Positions 1 to 8,900 of a stretch of DNA of 31,469 nt are shown here, piece by piece. Origin of the DNA: Ophioceras dolichostomum. Lineage: Eukaryota; Ascomycota; Sordariomycetes; Magnaporthales; Ophioceraceae. A model generated the notes under the pieces. That model saw nothing but the letters and a program-made list of their open reading frames with translations. It did not search any database and was not told the origin of the DNA. The stretch spans positions 1 to 31,469 of the forward strand of contig PYST01000406.1 in NCBI GenBank assembly GCA_003049485.1. The letters are read 5' to 3'. Positions within the stretch are counted from its first letter, which is position 1; each line of letters starts with the position of its first letter. A program made the translations under genes and the position numbers.

Positions 1-894
1 TGCCATCGTGGTGGTGTGGCAAGGCCCATCCGAAGTCGAGGGGTTGGGGTGCAGGGCAGAAAAGTGTCCCGGAAGGTGGTAGATTACGTTAGCTTTACTC
101 TTCCCTGTACATCATCAGAATCAACAGATTGGTTTACCACGCGCGTGTTTGCTTTTGCCCCCTTGAAGCCCAACCAACAGCACTCGCGAGGTCTGAGAGC
201 ACAATGAGCTCTTATCCGCCTTGTACTCTACTCCGTCCTTGGCTACTACTTACTACCTAGGTACGTCTCAACTCATTTTGAATCCAAATCTTAGTTTGGC
301 TCGCGCTAGATAATGATACCAACTCCCCATTCACCTCGCGTTGAACACCCCCTCTCTTATTGTTCTCCCGTGTCACGATGTCAACAAACAACCCCGTAAT
401 CAAAGCTGGGTCGTTGTCGCGCGTCACTCCCTCACGCAACGCGCTAGCTAGCTAACCAGCAACAGGAAAGAGTTCCCAAGGGTCTAGGTTCTCGGCCGTA
501 TTCATAATTCCACCTTCCTCAACTCCCCTTGACGGAGACGGAACTTTCCAGAATTCAAACCCCACCACCAACATCTTTTCCCTCTCGGCCTCGTCAGATC
601 CTTTTCAAACCTCAACCTCACCACCATCCTAAGCATCCTTTAATCGCCTCCTGCGGTCGAATTACACTTGCCAGGACAGGATTGAGGTACCGAGGATATC
701 TTGAGGGTTCATAGGGCTTCTGTTGTGCCGCACTGAGATTGAAAATCATCCTCCATTCCCAACTTTTCTCTCGCCAGACATTTTCTCCAACCCGAATTCA
801 GACTAAATTCAAACCGAATTCAAAACCAGACCATCACCCTTCCATGAAACCCTTCGACCTAGCCATCCCTAATTCGACATCATACCGAGCAGCA
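1..894. other. Left flank, no gene recognised
   Basis: No convincing coding sequence is seen on either strand; the open frames here are short and of low-complexity composition. From about 520 to 890 the + strand becomes rich in C, A and T with CACCACC and CTTTTC tracts. That is the usual look of a fungal promoter and 5' leader, and it fits the broken gene that seems to start at 895. One perfect palindrome, TACCTAGGTA, lies at 254-263. Confidence 0.5.
254..263. repeat. TACCTAGGTA palindrome
   Basis: Perfect 10-base palindrome in non-coding DNA. It belongs to a dispersed motif that recurs at about nine places in this window (see 2401, 15464, 16285, 16766, 17241, 19859, 24200 and 24909). Confidence 0.7.
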
Positions 895-2111
895 ATGGCG
901 GCCGAGCGTGAGAACCAGCGTGAGCATCACCACTCTCGCCTCATTCTTGCCTTCCCCTCGCCCAGTGAGGCCCCCACGGACTTATCAAGGCGTGGCGCGA
1001 GGTGAGTAGGTTGCTGAGGCCTCGAAGGACGGCGGCGGCGGCGCGCTCGCCAAGTTCCGGTCTCTCAGCGAGGAGCAACAGGAGGCCCTCATGACGGCGC
1101 TGGCCACGGACTACGGCAGCATGGCCGACTGGGCCGCCTACAACCGGGCCTTACCCGGCCCCCTGAGCATGTCTGGTCCTTTGGCCCCGTCTCCGGACGA
1201 CGCTGCCGCCGCTGCAGCCGCCCCCTCAGACTCCTTCTCCAACGGCTACAACTACATGGACTCGGACTCGGACGCCGACGACGACGACGACTACCACCGC
1301 CGTCACCACCCCTACAAGGGAGAGGACGAGGAGGAGAAAGACAAGATCGACGCCGTCCCGGGCGCGTGCAGCCTCCCCGTCGTCCCCGACCCGGCCACAG
1401 GACTAGTCGACCTCTACCACGACCCGAACCGCCTCCGCAAGTTCTTCCGCAGGGAGTGGGTGCCCCTCTCGACCGAGGAGAGGGCGGAAAACATGGGGGC
1501 GTGGCTCAACGAGAAGCAGGACCGGGGACCTGGCCAAGACCCTCGCGGCCGAGAGGCTGGGGGAGGAGCGCGCCCACGCCGCCGCGAAGAAGCAGAGGCT
1601 TAACAAACACGACACCGCCCGCGCGAAGGAGAGGTTCGAGATCATGCCGGAGCCGACCTATACCGAGTGGGGCCGCCTGAGCCTCTTCTACAACGAGGAC
1701 AAGACGTCGTTCGTCGCGTACAAGGAGTCGTCATCCTCCGACCCCTCACCCTCACAGGTTGGCGGAGTCGCCCTCGAGCGGCGCTGCCCGCTCTACAAGC
1801 TGATCTCGGCGCCGCTCCTCCTGTACCGCCTCGTGTCCGTGTACGGCGACCTGAGCCTCGAGCTCGCCGAGGTGGAGAAGGAGGAGAAGGAGAACACTGG
1901 CGGAGGAGGAGGAGGAGTCTGGAGCGTGACCCTCGTCCACAAGGACGACGTCTCGTCGATGCTGCGGTTCGGAGACGTCAAGGGCGCGCCCGATGTGTGA
2001 TTCGAGGACGCCGAGCAGAAGTCGACCGCGGCGCTGCAGTACCTGTTTTGGCTTCTCGGGGACGGCATCCCCACCGATTATGAGTACACACTTGCTGGAC
2101 GCATGGCCTGA
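895..2111 (+). pseudogene. Broken gene of unknown family (frameshift plus premature stops)
   Basis: I do not recognise the family. Codon-like, GC-rich sequence runs from about 1010 to 2111 but not in one frame. Frame 2 is open from before the ATG at 1091 to about 1530 and contains an acidic Asp/Glu stretch (1255-1345) and a basic/aromatic segment (LRKFFRREW). At the G run 1524-1527 the sense passes to frame 3: removing one G gives a smooth Lys/Glu/Ala-rich helix continuing into EPTYTEWGRLSLFYNEDK. That frame stops at TGA 1998-2000, yet protein-like sequence (QYLFWLLGDGIPTDYEY) continues in frame to TGA 2109-2111. A plausible 5' model is ATG 895, intron 908-965, and an exon from 966, but it meets a TAG at 1007-1009. 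Together these suggest a decayed gene. Sequencing error could explain one lesion, less easily all of them. The 5' model is speculative. Confidence 0.6.
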
Positions 2112-2128
2112 AGTTGGTGGAGAACAGG

Positions 2129-2216
2129 TTTTCTTTTTTGGTCTTCTCTTTCCTCTTCCTTCTTCTTTTTTTCAGCTTTCTCTTTTTTTTTTTCTTCTTT
2201 TTTTTTCTTTTTTCCT
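2129..2216 (+). repeat. Long T/C-rich low-complexity tract
   Basis: About 90 bases that are almost purely T and C, with runs of up to nine T, directly downstream of the broken gene. Such tracts are common in 3' and 5' flanks of fungal genes. Homopolymer runs here are also prone to length errors. Confidence 0.8.
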
Positions 2217-2400
2217 GTGTTGTACCCCTCCCTAAAAAGCTAGCTACCTAGCTGTCTGTCTATCACGGCATTCGCGATCGCCTTGCGGCTCCATTTGTTA
2301 ATGGACGATGATATTTCTTCCTCCTCGTCTGTCTGCTCCGTCACGATCATCTCTTTTCTGTTCTGCTCGACCAGCGACATCGGGGACTTTCTGTATCTAT

Positions 2401-2424
2401 TAGGTACCTAAGTTAGGTAGGTAA
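2401..2424. repeat. GGTACC/GGTAGGTA motif cluster
   Basis: Contains AGGTACCT (palindromic) followed within a few bases by TTAGGTAGGTAA. Another member of the dispersed TACCTAGGTA/GGTAGGTA motif family in non-coding DNA. Confidence 0.65.
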
Positions 2425-2568
2425 CCTCGGTTGGCCGTCGCTGGGGACATATCGCGCATCCGTAATACAGGGCGGCTCCCTACCTCTAAAATCACCAAGC
2501 CGTTAATCTGGTTAAAACGCTGCGTTACAGTGTCTATATCTGTTTGTCTCCTACGCAAACATCACCCA

Positions 2569-4353
2569 TCACCAATCCCCATCCTCCTCGATCCTCAGCT
2601 TCCTAAACATGTTATTCCGTCCCGTCGCGAAGCCGAAGATATCTTCCTCCCCCTTCTCAGCGTCATCATAAATCTCCACCTCCTCGTCGTCCTCACCCTG
2701 TCCTCGTCCCCGCCCCTTCTCCTCGAGGAACTCATCAACCGCCCAACTGATTCTCTCCGCCCCGGCCCTCGCCCCTCCCAGGTTCGGCGCCGCGGGACCC
2801 AGCCTCAGGCCGGCGAGGCGTCCCGTTACGAAGAATGGCACGTCGTCCTTCCAGCCTAGGTCCTCCGTCAGACACGGTAAGCCCCCACGCGTCTCAATCG
2901 GGTGCTCGCGGAGCATGCTCTGCATGTACGGCAGCGTGCGTACGTCGGCCTGGATCCCCGTCGCGAAGTAGATGAAGTCGAACCTGGGCGGGATCTCTTC
3001 GCTCTCTTCGCCCTCTGCTAAGGGCGGGTCCGTGGTAACGCCCCAGGTTTGGCTGAATTCGTCAAATTCGGCGCCCACGAGTCTCGTCTCGCACTTCAGC
3101 ACCAGCCTGCCGGCAGCGACGTGCTTCTTCAGCCGCCTGTAGTACCTAGGACTGATGCTGCCGCCACCCCTCGCCTGCGCCATCAACTCCAGCCGCTCGT
3201 CGTCCGACCCGGCGCCCCAGAAGTTGGCCTGCTCGACGTTGCGGTATTTGGCCATCCAGCAGAGGTCGACGTCGAAGTACTTGACGAGCAGCCTGTGGCG
3301 GACGAGGTGCCACACCTTGGCCACGCCCGAGCGGATCGCCAGGTCCGTTAGCTGTGCGGACGTGAGGCCGCCGCCTATGATGAGGATGTTGGTGGGCTTG
3401 CCCTGCGCTATGAGGGATGTGATGCAAGGGTCTGGGAAGGAGGTCTCCATTTGCGTTACGTGCGCTACACGCGGCGGCGGAGGGGAAGGAGGAGAAGGAG
3501 AAGAAGCACGGTGGTCGGATATGCCGGGGATGCCGTCTGGGATGTGAGGCTCGTTGGCGGGCCCGACGGCGAGGATGACGGTGCGGGCGAAGTATTGTTG
3601 CGTGTCCGTTGCTGCTCCCTTCCTGTCGGTGTGCACAGCAAACAGCTTCTCGTCCCTCGACACGTGCTGGAAGAACTTGAACTGCACATCCTGCACGCGC
3701 TCGTTGCGCACGAGACCTGGGGACTGGAGGCCGTAGCGGCCGGCGACCGACTGGCAGTGGTCTGAGAACAGGTCCGTGGGCGGGTTGAAGTAGTCGCGTC
3801 TCTCGCGCTCGTCGATCTCGACGTCCGAGTGCCCACCGCACGCGCGCTTTCTGTTGCGGCAGCTGGTGCGGGCTTTGCGGTGGTGCTTGCTGATCTCCTT
3901 GCCGACGCACCCCTTCAGCTCGAACAGCTCGTCCTGCCGACCCAGCTCGTGGACGTGCGCGAGGAGCGCGTCGCGGTCCGACGGGTCGACGTGCCAGAAC
4001 ATCGGGCTGCGGAGATGGCTGATGCCGAATCGGCCGAAGAGCTCGTCCCACCGCGCCATCCAGCGGTCGGCGGTGGCGTCGAGGACGAGGGTCGAGTAGC
4101 GGAGACGGTTTGGGGAGGCAGTGGAAGGACAGGAGCCTTTGCAGGTGTCGCCAACACAGGGGACTACTGTGCCGGTGCGGCGCTGCTTGATCGACATGCG
4201 GTGGCCGTGCTTCTTGATCCAGTGGTAGCGCTGATGCTCTTCGTCTGTGAAGAGCGCTGAGGGGGCCGGCTCGCACAACCGTGAGGCCATCGCTAGGCCG
4301 CACGTGCCAGCGCCGATGATGAGCACGTCGAAGATTTGGGGATCTTCTGCCAT
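2569..4353 (-). CDS. FAD/NAD(P)H-dependent monooxygenase-like flavoprotein
   Basis: Single exon of 594 codons; the ATG at 4353 has A at -3 and G at +4, a good context. The N-terminus has a hydrophobic strand followed by GAGTCG (residues 14-19), the Rossmann FAD-binding signature. A second dinucleotide site, GGGLTS (327-332), fits NADPH binding. The late segment FATGIQ (463-468) matches the ATG-type motif that joins the two domains in class B and N-hydroxylating (SidA/ornithine hydroxylase-like) monooxygenases; HLRSPMFWHVDP (113-124) also resembles that broader group. No signal peptide or membrane segment is seen, so it is probably cytosolic. The substrate is unknown, and it is not a clear SidA orthologue. 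Two Cys-rich patches (C66, C71, C75 and C165, C172) and a Ser/Pro linker (284-294) look like lineage insertions. The C-terminus is acidic. No biosynthetic neighbours suggest a cluster. Confidence 0.8.
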   Translation of the reverse strand: MAEDPQIFDVLIIGAGTCGLAMASRLCEPAPSALFTDEEHQRYHWIKKHGHRMSIKQRRTGTVVPCVGDTCKGSCPSTASPNRLRYSTLVLDATADRWMARWDELFGRFGISHLRSPMFWHVDPSDRDALLAHVHELGRQDELFELKGCVGKEISKHHRKARTSCRNRKRACGGHSDVEIDERERRDYFNPPTDLFSDHCQSVAGRYGLQSPGLVRNERVQDVQFKFFQHVSRDEKLFAVHTDRKGAATDTQQYFARTVILAVGPANEPHIPDGIPGISDHRASSPSPPSPPPPRVAHVTQMETSFPDPCITSLIAQGKPTNILIIGGGLTSAQLTDLAIRSGVAKVWHLVRHRLLVKYFDVDLCWMAKYRNVEQANFWGAGSDDERLELMAQARGGGSISPRYYRRLKKHVAAGRLVLKCETRLVGAEFDEFSQTWGVTTDPPLAEGEESEEIPPRFDFIYFATGIQADVRTLPYMQSMLREHPIETRGGLPCLTEDLGWKDDVPFFVTGRLAGLRLGPAAPNLGGARAGAERISWAVDEFLEEKGRGRGQGEDDEEVEIYDDAEKGEEDIFGFATGRNNMFRKLRIEEDGDW

Positions 4354-4984
4354 GTTCGCCTTCTTTCAGCTGAGCCTAGAATACTTCGATATAAAGGTGC
4401 TTGCACTGGTGATCTACGCGGTAGAAGGGTATTCAAGGAGCGATTTTTGGGTCGAATGACCGTCCCTAAAGAAAATGGTCCGAGAAAGAGAGACGGGGGT
4501 TGTCTGTTGCATTTAAACAGCAGGAAAAGAAGCGGCCAAGAGTATACAGGTACGCACCCAACCACCTGGATGGCATTCCCTCCATCGCGCCCTCGATTGC
4601 GGCTCGTCACTACCGGAAACACCTTGATGGCTCGGGGAGGGAGCGGCCCAGAACAGAGGCCGTGGAGAAAATATCGCGACCCTGATGAGAGAGAGAGAAC
4701 CTTGATGGCCCGCCACCAGCCGGTCAACATTGGTGATTGATCGCGACGGTTTCGGTCGCCATACGAACTACCCCTTTCATTTTACAAAAAGAGAGATCGA
4801 AATACAGTTTTTTTGGTTTTCTGGAAAATTGTAGCACGTTGAAAAAGGAAAGGGAAAGAAAAAACAACATGGAATATCAAAAGGAGAGCATAGTGCAGGA
4901 ATACCCAAAACCAAATCCTCCGGGATGGAACTGAATTTTTCCATCAACAACAGAACAATCAGAAAGCGAGAGACGACATACCAA
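4354..4984. other. Intergenic: flavoprotein promoter and rvt 3' flank
   Basis: The region separates the ATG of the flavoprotein from the stop of the RT-like gene; both lie on the - strand, so it must hold the 3' end of one and the promoter of the other. Around 4785-4870 the + strand is A/G-rich, which is a T/C-rich tract on the - strand. No intact gene is seen. Confidence 0.55.
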
Positions 4985-7900
4985 CTAACCCGACCAAGCA
5001 ACCCTCTTCTCCCTAAAAATGCTAACCATCCCCATCGGCAACAACCCCGCATCAACAATGCTCATCCCTCCAAACCTCTCCACGATCTCAGGCCCATACA
5101 TCATGACCACCCACTTCCAATACGGCTCCATGCCGTGCCAGCTCGCCAAGATGCCCCTGAGCCTATGCGGGTGCGCGTCCAGCTGCAGCAGCGCCGCCGC
5201 GACCGCCGGGTCCGCGTCCGGGTCCACCGCAGCAGCGGATCCCGCAGCCGCAGCCGCAGCCGGCCGCTTCATCAGCGTGCGGAACACGTCCACCACCGCG
5301 AAGTCGCCCCCGGAGATGCTGTTCCCGTTCTTGTTCAGGCACATCCTCTCGATCGCCAGCTCCTCGCGGTGCCGCACGAACTCGTCGAAGCTAAAGAAAC
5401 TATCCCGCTCGCGTGGGTCGGCGGGCGCGGCCCACTCCAGATCGCTGCTGCTGCTGCCGCTGGCTGTCAGGCTGCGCTGCACGTTGCCGGCCAGGAAGCG
5501 CTCGCGCGCCTGCTCGTAGCACTTCTTCTCGCTGCGCACGAGCTTCGCGAGCGTCTTCAGCGGGGAGGACTGCGTGGCCTCGCGGATCTGCTGGAGCGAG
5601 ATGAAGGGCGACTGCAGGTCCAGCCCGCCCAGCTCTCCCGGGAAGAACAGGTAGCCGTCGGGGATGTCGCCGACGCCGAAGCGTCTGAGGAGAGTCTTTT
5701 TGAGGAAGTTGACGACGCTGGTTGAGGCGAAGAAGTCCTGATCGTCGTCGACAGCTTCTTCCGTCTTGACAATACGATCCCCCGCGAACTCGGCCGCGAC
5801 GGCGGAGAAGATCTCCTTCTGTATGCGGCCGTGCGTGGCGAGCATCTCGTCGACGTGGTCGCGGCCGAAGCAGTTGGCCGGCTTCCCGAAGTTGGACGAG
5901 AAGAACGTGGACGCGTACGAGTTCCACACCTGGATGAAGCCGAAGACGCTGTGGCGCTTCTTGTCGCGCAGCTGGCGCCGTAGCTCGGCCACGTGCGAGT
6001 CGACCATGGCCTGGTCGATCTCGAACCGCCCCGAGGAAGGGTTGAGCCGCAGGAAGCCCCAGCGAATCTCGCCTCCCTCCGGCAGGGAGGCGTCGAGCGG
6101 CAGGGGCTCGACTGCGAGCTTGCCGTTGTCGAGCTCGGTGTCCCTGTTGACCCTCCCGACGCGCACGGCGCCCGTCTTGCGGGTGTTGAGCGACGTGCCC
6201 GTCACGGCCGCGAAGCGCTGGACCGTGCTCCAGGCCTTGGCCGCGACGGCGTGGTCGGCGGACCAGAACCAGACGTCGTCGCCGATGCGCCACACCGGCT
6301 GGCCGTCCGCGGCCTGGTTGACAGCGAAGTCGAGGCAGAAGAGGACCGCCTCGCCGAAGACGTCGCTCAGCACGTGGGCCGCGGCCGTCCCCTTCTGCCT
6401 GGGCCGGGCCGGGATGGACACGTCGTCGTCGTCGAACTTGAGCGGGGCGCGCAGGAACTTGGCGAAGAAGCCGAGCCAGGTCTTCGAGACGCCCAGGAAC
6501 TTGAGCACGACGAGGATGGTCTCGTGCGGGAGCAGCGTGTTCCAAACGTTGAAGACCGAGTGGAACACGGTGATCTCGCCCTTGAGCGCCGTGTGGAGCG
6601 TGATCTCGGTGGAGAGCAGGTGCAGCAGTCGCTGCTTGAGCTGCATCGGCGTCTGGGCCACGTTGCCGTTGTCGGTTTCGTTGTCCGAGCCGTCCGAGTC
6701 CTCGTCCATCTCGTCCTCCACCTCGACCTTGACCCTCCTGTGGCGCATCGCCCCGCCCCGGCCCAGTCCTTTACCGCCCATTCCTCGACCGCTGGGGCCC
6801 GTGCCGCAACCCGGGACTATCCCAGGCGGCGCCATCTGCGCCATCTGCGGCCTTTGCGAGAACATGGCCATCTGCTGCTGTTGTAGTTGTTGTTGCTGCA
6901 TGCTATTCTGGTCTTGCCGGGCCATCATCAGGCGCTTTTTGTTCTGCATTTCCAGCAGTTCAAGCTGCATCTGATAGTCGCCCTGGTCGTGGGGCCGCTT
7001 GGGGGCCGCATTCACGTATTGGGCCTCCTCCTCTCCTTCCTTATCGCGACCGAGCTGAGTCTCGTAATCCTGAAGGCCGGACACGAAGTAGTTGTTGCGG
7101 TAGAAGCGCTGCCGCTTGAACTGCAGGCTTCCCTCGCGAGTGAAGTTGCCGAGGTAGTAGCCGAGCCTTTGCCTGTCCTCCCGCGGCACCGGCCGGCTCA
7201 TGCGCTCCCAGTGGCCGTCTCGCTCGCGTCCGTAGAAGTCCCCGAAGGCGCGCTTGAAGAAGACAGACCACCTGACACCGATGTACTGGAGGAAGATGGC
7301 CTGCAGAAGGTCCTCGTGCATGGTGACGTTGTAGATACCGCTGATGGTGCGACGCTGTCCGATCGCCACCTCGTCGCCCCACGACCACGTGTCCACGGCG
7401 GACAGCCGCATGTTGAGCACGTCGGCGATCTCACTGAGGATCGTGTTGTTGTTCTTGAAGTCCTGCAGCACGTCGCGCTTCTCGTCGGGAAGCAGCCCTG
7501 ACGATAACAGGCCGCTGATGGTCCACTGCAGATTGTCGATGGTGAACTTTTCTTGCGTCCTGAGCTTCGACTCGAAGCTCTCGACGCTGCTGCGGATGCC
7601 ACGAAGGCCTGAGAAGACCTTGTCTTTCTTGCTGGCCGAAGAGTCCCCACCTCGGCCTTTGCCTTTGGACGCGCCATTGGCGCCGAAGAGGTCAGAGAGG
7701 AAGCTCTCGAGCGCGTCCTCATCGACGATGGCAGGGGTGAAAACGTTCTTCTCCCATTCGATCCGCGCCTTGAGCCTAGCCGCGGTGCCGAGATCTTCGA
7801 ACGCCTCTCCCATCTCGACGTCATCCTCGTCAGCGGTCTTGCCCTTGGCCTGGCCGGAGCGGTTGGCGCGGTCGCCCTCCAGCCACTCGGTCACCAGCTG

Positions 7901-8305
7901 GCCGTAGAGCGTGGCGTATTGGTACTTGAGCGACTGGGTGTTGAGGTGGCGGCGCAGCGACTTCTCCCAGCTGCCAAGCACCATCTCGATCGAGACCGAC
8001 GGGTCATGTCGAGCCTGGCCTAGAAAGCGATCGAGATTGGCAAGCTCGGCCTCTAGGACGTGGTGCTTTGTCCGGCCCTTCACAACGGCGCGCTCTTTGT
8101 CGAGATGGATGGAGAAGCACCGCTTGACGCCTGCGCTGAGAGCCTCGACTCGTCTGACGGGCTCCTCAACGCTGATGGCATCGACGGCGGCGAGCGTTGA
8201 CGCCTTGGCTTTCTCAAAGCTAGCTCGACGCTTGGACAGCTCCTCGAGCTTGGTGTCGGTGATCTTCTGGAGAGTCTCCGAGAAGACACTGCCGGAGGTA
8301 GCCAT
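4985..8305 (-). CDS. rvt: Domesticated reverse-transcriptase-related protein (rvt family)
   Basis: Intronless. I place the start at ATG 8305 (1106 aa); the frame is open further upstream but only from a TTG at 8404. Layout by eye: a charged, helical N-terminal region (about 1-320, coiled-coil-like near 10-60); RT fingers-like sequence (about 320-412); a long Gln/Met-, Gly- and acid-rich insertion (about 430-550); motif A region ending in LPHET (about 577-597); motif B region with SDVFGE (about 647-652); motif C as IGDDVWFW (G675 D676 D677); LN..KTG (706-712), typical after motif D; then a long C-terminal extension. A large insertion before motif A and the absence of endonuclease, integrase, gag or repeats fit the single-copy cellular rvt genes described in fungi, which polymerise nucleotides but are not mobile. 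Odd point: Val584 lies where the motif A Asp is expected. The family call rests on motif layout from memory, not an alignment. Confidence 0.75.
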   Translation of the reverse strand: MATSGSVFSETLQKITDTKLEELSKRRASFEKAKASTLAAVDAISVEEPVRRVEALSAGVKRCFSIHLDKERAVVKGRTKHHVLEAELANLDRFLGQARHDPSVSIEMVLGSWEKSLRRHLNTQSLKYQYATLYGQLVTEWLEGDRANRSGQAKGKTADEDDVEMGEAFEDLGTAARLKARIEWEKNVFTPAIVDEDALESFLSDLFGANGASKGKGRGGDSSASKKDKVFSGLRGIRSSVESFESKLRTQEKFTIDNLQWTISGLLSSGLLPDEKRDVLQDFKNNNTILSEIADVLNMRLSAVDTWSWGDEVAIGQRRTISGIYNVTMHEDLLQAIFLQYIGVRWSVFFKRAFGDFYGRERDGHWERMSRPVPREDRQRLGYYLGNFTREGSLQFKRQRFYRNNYFVSGLQDYETQLGRDKEGEEEAQYVNAAPKRPHDQGDYQMQLELLEMQNKKRLMMARQDQNSMQQQQLQQQQMAMFSQRPQMAQMAPPGIVPGCGTGPSGRGMGGKGLGRGGAMRHRRVKVEVEDEMDEDSDGSDNETDNGNVAQTPMQLKQRLLHLLSTEITLHTALKGEITVFHSVFNVWNTLLPHETILVVLKFLGVSKTWLGFFAKFLRAPLKFDDDDVSIPARPRQKGTAAAHVLSDVFGEAVLFCLDFAVNQAADGQPVWRIGDDVWFWSADHAVAAKAWSTVQRFAAVTGTSLNTRKTGAVRVGRVNRDTELDNGKLAVEPLPLDASLPEGGEIRWGFLRLNPSSGRFEIDQAMVDSHVAELRRQLRDKKRHSVFGFIQVWNSYASTFFSSNFGKPANCFGRDHVDEMLATHGRIQKEIFSAVAAEFAGDRIVKTEEAVDDDQDFFASTSVVNFLKKTLLRRFGVGDIPDGYLFFPGELGGLDLQSPFISLQQIREATQSSPLKTLAKLVRSEKKCYEQARERFLAGNVQRSLTASGSSSSDLEWAAPADPRERDSFFSFDEFVRHREELAIERMCLNKNGNSISGGDFAVVDVFRTLMKRPAAAAAAGSAAAVDPDADPAVAAALLQLDAHPHRLRGILASWHGMEPYWKWVVMMYGPEIVERFGGMSIVDAGLLPMGMVSIFREKRVAWSG

Positions 8306-8547
8306 AGCGGGTAGCGTGGGGGGCCAGCGGCAGGGGATAGACGTAGTGGTAGGGACTTCGTTGTGGACCGACGAGAGGCAGGCAGGCAACTGTCGATGAT
8401 CCAAGTGAGGGGAAGGGAGTGCTCAGAGGTCTAATGGGTCCATTGAGCCCTGTGCGTGATGGATGGTGATGGTGATGGATGGAGGGTATAGAAGGATGAG
8501 GTGGAAGAGAACAAGGTCGAGAGGTCAAAAGGGAGGGGGAGGGTGGT

Positions 8548-8556
8548 CTATTTGTA
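8548..8556 (-). promoter_or_regulatory. TATA-like element, rvt promoter
   Basis: TACAAATAG on the - strand, about 245-250 bases upstream of the chosen rvt ATG and followed by a C/T-rich tract. Position and sequence are plausible for a core promoter but are not diagnostic. Confidence 0.3.
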
Positions 8557-8666
8557 CCCTAGGACGAGAAGGCAAGCAACCAGTGCCAATTTGGTACTCC
8601 CACGTTGTAAACGCCAGGCGGTGCTGCTGATTGGCCAGCACAAATGGTTCGCATGCTCGCAGGGTG

Positions 8667-8674
8667 TCACGTGA
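8667..8674. promoter_or_regulatory. TCACGTGA E-box palindrome
   Basis: Perfect 8-base palindrome containing CACGTG, the core recognised by bHLH factors of the Cbf1/Pho4/SREBP type. It lies about 365 bases upstream of the rvt start. Binding is inferred only from the sequence. Confidence 0.35.
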
Positions 8675-8680
8675 TGGGAG

Positions 8681-8686
8681 GAGTCA
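8681..8686 (-). promoter_or_regulatory. TGACTC element (Gcn4/CPC1-type half site)
   Basis: On the - strand the sequence reads GTGACTCC, matching most of the RTGACTCAY site bound by Gcn4/CPC1 bZIP factors of amino-acid starvation control. It is seven bases from the TCACGTGA palindrome in the same upstream region. Confidence 0.3.
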
Positions 8687-8900
8687 CATACAGAAGCTGC
8701 CTCGTTTGTCTGGGTGCCTGAACTGCAGAACCAACACTGCGGGGTCGTGTGTTCCCAATTTCGTTTCCCAAGAACTAGCCCAAAATCTCCAGGCAGATGA
8801 TTGCCTCTCCAGGACATTAATGCCGCCAGATCGAGCGACCCAATCCGAGCAGGCGTCCTCTGCAATTGCCTCTCGTGGTCGCCCCTGAGAGCTTGACCCT

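Larger units (their letters stand above)
2112..2568. other. Intergenic region between convergent genes
   Basis: Lies between the 3' end of the broken + strand gene and the 3' end of the - strand flavoprotein gene. It starts with a long pyrimidine tract and holds a GGTACC / GGTAGGTA cluster near 2401-2424. No ORF of interest is seen. It probably carries both 3' untranslated regions and poly(A) sites. Confidence 0.6.
8306..8900 (-). promoter_or_regulatory. Upstream region of the rvt-like gene
   Basis: Separates the rvt ATG from the stop of AlkB on the same strand. Read on the - strand it becomes pyrimidine-rich toward the ATG (CCATCCATCACCATCACC), as in a fungal 5' leader. It holds a TATA-like TACAAATAG (8556-8548), a TGACTC element (8686-8681) and a TCACGTGA palindrome (8667-8674). 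No gene is seen. Confidence 0.5.

Noticed and set aside
3146..4303. 385-codon open frame on the - strand overlapping the flavoprotein
   Set aside because: Arg/Pro/Ala-rich shadow in another frame of a GC-rich real gene; the flavoprotein frame has clear FAD and NADPH motifs.
5766..6974. 402-codon + strand frame and other long frames across the rvt gene
   Set aside because: Antisense or out-of-frame shadows of a GC-rich coding sequence, with no domains.
8306..8404. N-terminal extension of the rvt-like protein by 33 residues
   Set aside because: The extension starts at TTG, not ATG; the first in-frame ATG is at 8305 and fits the leader-like sequence upstream.
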